Source: Deltaproteobacteria bacterium (lineage in GTDB: Bacteria > Desulfobacterota > DSM-4660 > Desulfatiglandales > HGW-15). From it: a stretch of 6,971 bases of DNA. The position numbers and the translations under genes were made by a program. Numbering within the stretch: position 1 is the stretch's first letter; the number at the start of each line of letters is the position of its first letter. This document shows positions 5,146-6,971 of this stretch, piece after piece. The notes below the pieces were generated by a model. That model was not told the DNA's origin and did not search any database. It saw only the letters and a program-made list of their open reading frames with translations. The stretch is taken from assembly GCA_030671095.1 (NCBI GenBank), contig DAOVAK010000144.1, positions 1 through 6,971 on the forward strand, read 5' to 3'.

Positions 5146-6399
5146 ATGAATTATCTTATGCCAGACGATCAACCGGCCTTCCTGCTATTGAAAACGACGG
5201 AAAAGCTGAAAACCGTTATGCAGCAATATTACGCCGAACTGGATGAGGCATCACGGAGCAAGAGCCGTCCCATCGCCTGGTGTACAAGCCAGGGACCCGT
5301 AGAGTTATTGAGAGCCATGGGTTTTCTCGTCTATTTTCCTGAAAACCATGGCGTGTTACTGGGAACGACCCGCAGGGCCATGGACTTCATAGGCTTGGCA
5401 AATGCCATCGGCTATTCACCTGACATCTGCTCCTATGTCACCAGCGATATAGGGGCCTTCCTGGCTGGTGAGACGCCCCTCAAAGAGGCCTACCAGATCT
5501 CCGGTGTGCCTCATCCGGATGTCCTTGTCTACAACAATAACCAGTGTCGGGATGTGCAAGAGTGGTTCGATTACTACGCCCGGCAGATCGGGGTGCCCCT
5601 GTTGGGTATAAGAACGCCGCGAGGCGTCGCAGAAGTAAGCCCCCATATGATCTCTGGCGTTGTCAAGCAAATGGAAAAGCTGGCTGATGATCTGGCCCCC
5701 ATCGCCAAGCAAACACTAAATCTAAACGCATTTTGCGACACAGTCGAACGCGCAAAACAAGGCAGCGACCTCTGGAAGAGCGTACTGGAAATGGCTGGCC
5801 ATCACCCTTCTCCCATAACCTTCACAGATGTCTGCTTCCATATCGGCCCGGCAGTAAATTTGAGGGGAACGGATATGGCGGTATCCTACTACCAGGCGCT
5901 GTCTGAAGAGCTGGCATATCGGATAAAGCACAAAATGGGTGCCATTAAGAATGAACGATTTCGGATTTATTGGGAGGGCATGCCCATATGGGGAAAGCTT
6001 CGGTTTATTGCTGGAACCATGGCAAGGATGCATGTCTCTTTGGTTGCGTCAACCTACGGCCACTCCTGGGTGTTTGACGCCCTTGACCCCGATGATCCTT
6101 TCACCAGCACGGCCAGGGCATACACGGAATTATTCACGGTGCGCCATGAACGCTTCAAAGAATTATTTCTGATGGAGATGTTAAGGAGATTTCAGGTTGA
6201 CGGTATCATTTTCCACAACTCTAGAACGTGCCCCAACTGCAACAATTCCCAGTACGGCATGCCACGAAGGCTGAGTGAAAAGACCCATATCCCCCACCTT
6301 ATTCTAGACGGGGACCTCAATGACATGCGATGCTTTTCCGAGGAACAGACATTGACCAACTTGGAGGCCTTTGTTGAAATGCTGGCCCAAAGAATATAA
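5146..6399 (+). CDS. 2-hydroxyacyl-CoA dehydratase D-component / benzoyl-CoA reductase B/C-like iron-sulfur protein
   Basis: A 417-residue cytoplasmic protein matching the HgdB/BcrB/BcrC family in length and layout. It has an N-terminal helix and PIAWCTSQGPVELLRAMG with C46, then SPDICSYVTSDIGAF with C95, NNNQC134, and a middle helical region. Next comes FRIYWEGMPIWGKLRFIAG. The C-terminal signature is HNSRTC362PNC365NNSQYG, then IPHLILDGDLNDMRCFSEEQ and a final helix LEAFVEMLAQ. In the family three Cys per subunit typically hold a [4Fe-4S] cluster; C46, C95 and C362 are the best candidates by position. Members remove water from 2-hydroxyacyl-CoA or reduce aromatic acyl-CoA, using low-potential electrons from an ATP-driven activator. 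No activator or sister subunit lies in this window, so substrate and partner are unknown. The ribosome binding site before ATG 5146 is weak, which suggests coupling to tetR-type translation 15 bases upstream. It ends TAA-TAG. Confidence 0.88.
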   Translation: MNYLMPDDQPAFLLLKTTEKLKTVMQQYYAELDEASRSKSRPIAWCTSQGPVELLRAMGFLVYFPENHGVLLGTTRRAMDFIGLANAIGYSPDICSYVTSDIGAFLAGETPLKEAYQISGVPHPDVLVYNNNQCRDVQEWFDYYARQIGVPLLGIRTPRGVAEVSPHMISGVVKQMEKLADDLAPIAKQTLNLNAFCDTVERAKQGSDLWKSVLEMAGHHPSPITFTDVCFHIGPAVNLRGTDMAVSYYQALSEELAYRIKHKMGAIKNERFRIYWEGMPIWGKLRFIAGTMARMHVSLVASTYGHSWVFDALDPDDPFTSTARAYTELFTVRHERFKELFLMEMLRRFQVDGIIFHNSRTCPNCNNSQYGMPRRLSEKTHIPHLILDGDLNDMRCFSEEQTLTNLEAFVEMLAQRI

Positions 6400-6413
6400 T
6401 AGAAGGACCAGGC

Positions 6414-6487
6414 CGGCTTCCGGCTCGTAGAACCTACAGCTCGGAGAGGAGCCTCGGCCTCCGGCCCGTAGGGCCTACGCCCCGGAG
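6414..6487. repeat. Two tandem GC-rich hairpin units, 41-bp period
   Basis: Bases 6414-6446 and 6455-6487 match at 26 of 33 positions with a 41-base offset. The second unit folds well: CTCCGG (6459-6464) pairs with CCGGAG (6482-6487) and CGTAGG (6467-6472) with CCTACG (6474-6479). A CC/CC internal bulge separates the stems and a single G tops them. The first keeps GTAG/CTAC and most of the outer stem. They begin 15 bases after the HgdB-like stop. No T-run follows, so they may be dispersed palindromes, RNA-stabilising or attenuating structures rather than a terminator. CCCGTAGG (6465-6472) also occurs at 752-759. Confidence 0.75.
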
Positions 6488-6558
6488 GGCATGAAAGAAA
6501 AGGTATCAGCAGCCAACGAATGAGCCCATGCTGGGGTTTGAACAACAACGCGGAAAGA

Positions 6559-6586
6559 TTTGACCCTTTAACGCTAAACGAATAAA
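6559..6586. repeat. Faint heptamer periodicity before the last gene
   Basis: TTTGACC, CTTTAAC, GCTAAAC, GAATAAA keep a 7-bp phase with A(A/C)C-like ends. It is much weaker than the arrays at 1914 and 2860 but sits in the same place, just ahead of a ribosome binding site. It may be a decayed copy or chance. Confidence 0.25.
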
Positions 6587-6602
6587 TCTATGGAGGTGTG
6601 TC

Positions 6603-6971
6603 ATGGCAATAGATGAAGGTGTGTGGGGCTTTTTCAAAAAGCATCTGGGGTACAATGACGAGGAGATGAAAAAATTCAGAGAAAACCCACGAAATGAAGA
6701 GATCCTTTCCAAGGCCCCTGGGTTGATGAACAAGACCATCGTTGCCGAGGTGGTGGAATCACACGGCTGCAACAGTCAGCACAAGGTGGGAGACAAGTTC
6801 TATTTTGATGGGTCAGGCAACCTTATTACCAAACTCAATCCAAAGAGAATCTGCGTATACGCGCTGAGCACAGTTGCCCCCCTAATCTTTACAGCAAATG
6901 AGCTGTTCTATGCAGGGGCCGATCCTAATGAGATGCGATTTAACAGAACCGGCTGCTTCGACGTGGGCGTG
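6603..6971 (+). CDS. TIGR04076-like small protein of unknown function, 3' end outside window
   Basis: ATG 6603 follows GGAGGTG (6592-6598) at a 4-base spacing. The frame stays open for 123 codons to the window end, so the gene is cut. The start MAIDEGVWGFFKKHLGYNDE leads to a charged helix (KKFRENPRNEEILS). Then comes IVAEVVESHGCNSQHKVGDKFYFDGSGN, RICVYALSTVAPLIFTANEL and NRTGCFDVGV. The 'V.E...GC...HKVGD.F.F' opening, the middle Cys followed by a helix with Pro, and a late Cys strand resemble TIGR04076 proteins. Those are small uncharacterised proteins often found near anaerobic enzymes. The extra 45 N-terminal residues before that core are longer than I expect for the simple form. It follows the HgdB-like gene by 203 bases on the same strand, so a shared regulon is likely though the hairpin repeat lies between. 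The three Cys (in SHGC, RIC and TGC) could bind metal; this is inference. Confidence 0.7.
   Translation, partial: MAIDEGVWGFFKKHLGYNDEEMKKFRENPRNEEILSKAPGLMNKTIVAEVVESHGCNSQHKVGDKFYFDGSGNLITKLNPKRICVYALSTVAPLIFTANELFYAGADPNEMRFNRTGCFDVGV

Noticed and set aside
5416..6033. Minus-strand frames opposite the HgdB-like gene
   Set aside because: They are antisense to a strongly conserved family protein and show no motif of their own.
6491..6523. Ten-residue frame MKEKVSAANE in the gap before the last gene
   Set aside because: It is too short to support. A GGAGGG lies directly before the ATG without normal spacing and belongs to the hairpin repeat.
6192..6772. Minus-strand frames at 6192-6548 and 6506-6772
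   Set aside because: They run across the hairpin repeat and opposite the HgdB-like and TIGR04076-like genes, with no family features.

Overview
The window looks like a chromosomal piece of a Gram-negative anaerobe, most likely Desulfobacterota (delta-proteobacterial) or a related lineage. This rests on moderate G+C, Shine-Dalgarno-led genes, an outer-membrane OmpA-type lipoprotein, and a TetR-controlled member of the benzoyl-CoA reductase / 2-hydroxyacyl-CoA dehydratase family. It also rests on many short heptanucleotide arrays between genes, which I associate with such genomes from general memory. No 16S or other decisive marker is present, so the taxonomy is inference.

Layout. Bases 1-528 (+) hold the C-terminal part of a probable DUF4230-type envelope protein. 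Bases 529-948 are a repeat-rich intergenic stretch. It has inverted repeats, a possible 54-residue membrane peptide on the minus strand (561-725), two adjoining hairpins (751-805), and a 16-unit heptamer array (810-921). A minus-strand archaemetzincin-like metalloprotease (949-1581) follows, with an unusual zinc motif. A 391-base divergent intergenic region (1582-1972) ends in an ATAAC-type heptamer array and an 8-bp hairpin beside a ribosome binding site.

Bases 1973-4239 (+) carry three co-directional genes: a coiled-coil OmpA-family lipoprotein, a secreted protein of unknown function, and a stand-alone LON-domain protein. Spacings are 94 and 64 bases, so they may or may not form one transcript.

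From 4338 a clear regulatory block appears: an inverted repeat, a TTGACA-N16-TATTAT promoter, and a perfect 10-bp palindrome at the expected transcription start. It leads into a TetR repressor gene (4471-5130), then 15 bases later an HgdB/BcrB-like iron-sulfur protein (5146-6399). After a pair of tandem GC-rich hairpins comes a TIGR04076-like protein cut by the window end (6603-6971). These genes probably form a self-regulated metabolic operon, perhaps inducible by an acyl-CoA. The substrate is unknown, and no ATP-dependent activator or second reductase subunit lies in the window.

The most unusual signals are four: heptamer arrays of two sequence types in several intergenic gaps, the variant metzincin motif, the 41-bp tandem hairpin repeat, and the TetR/HgdB-like/TIGR04076 cluster.
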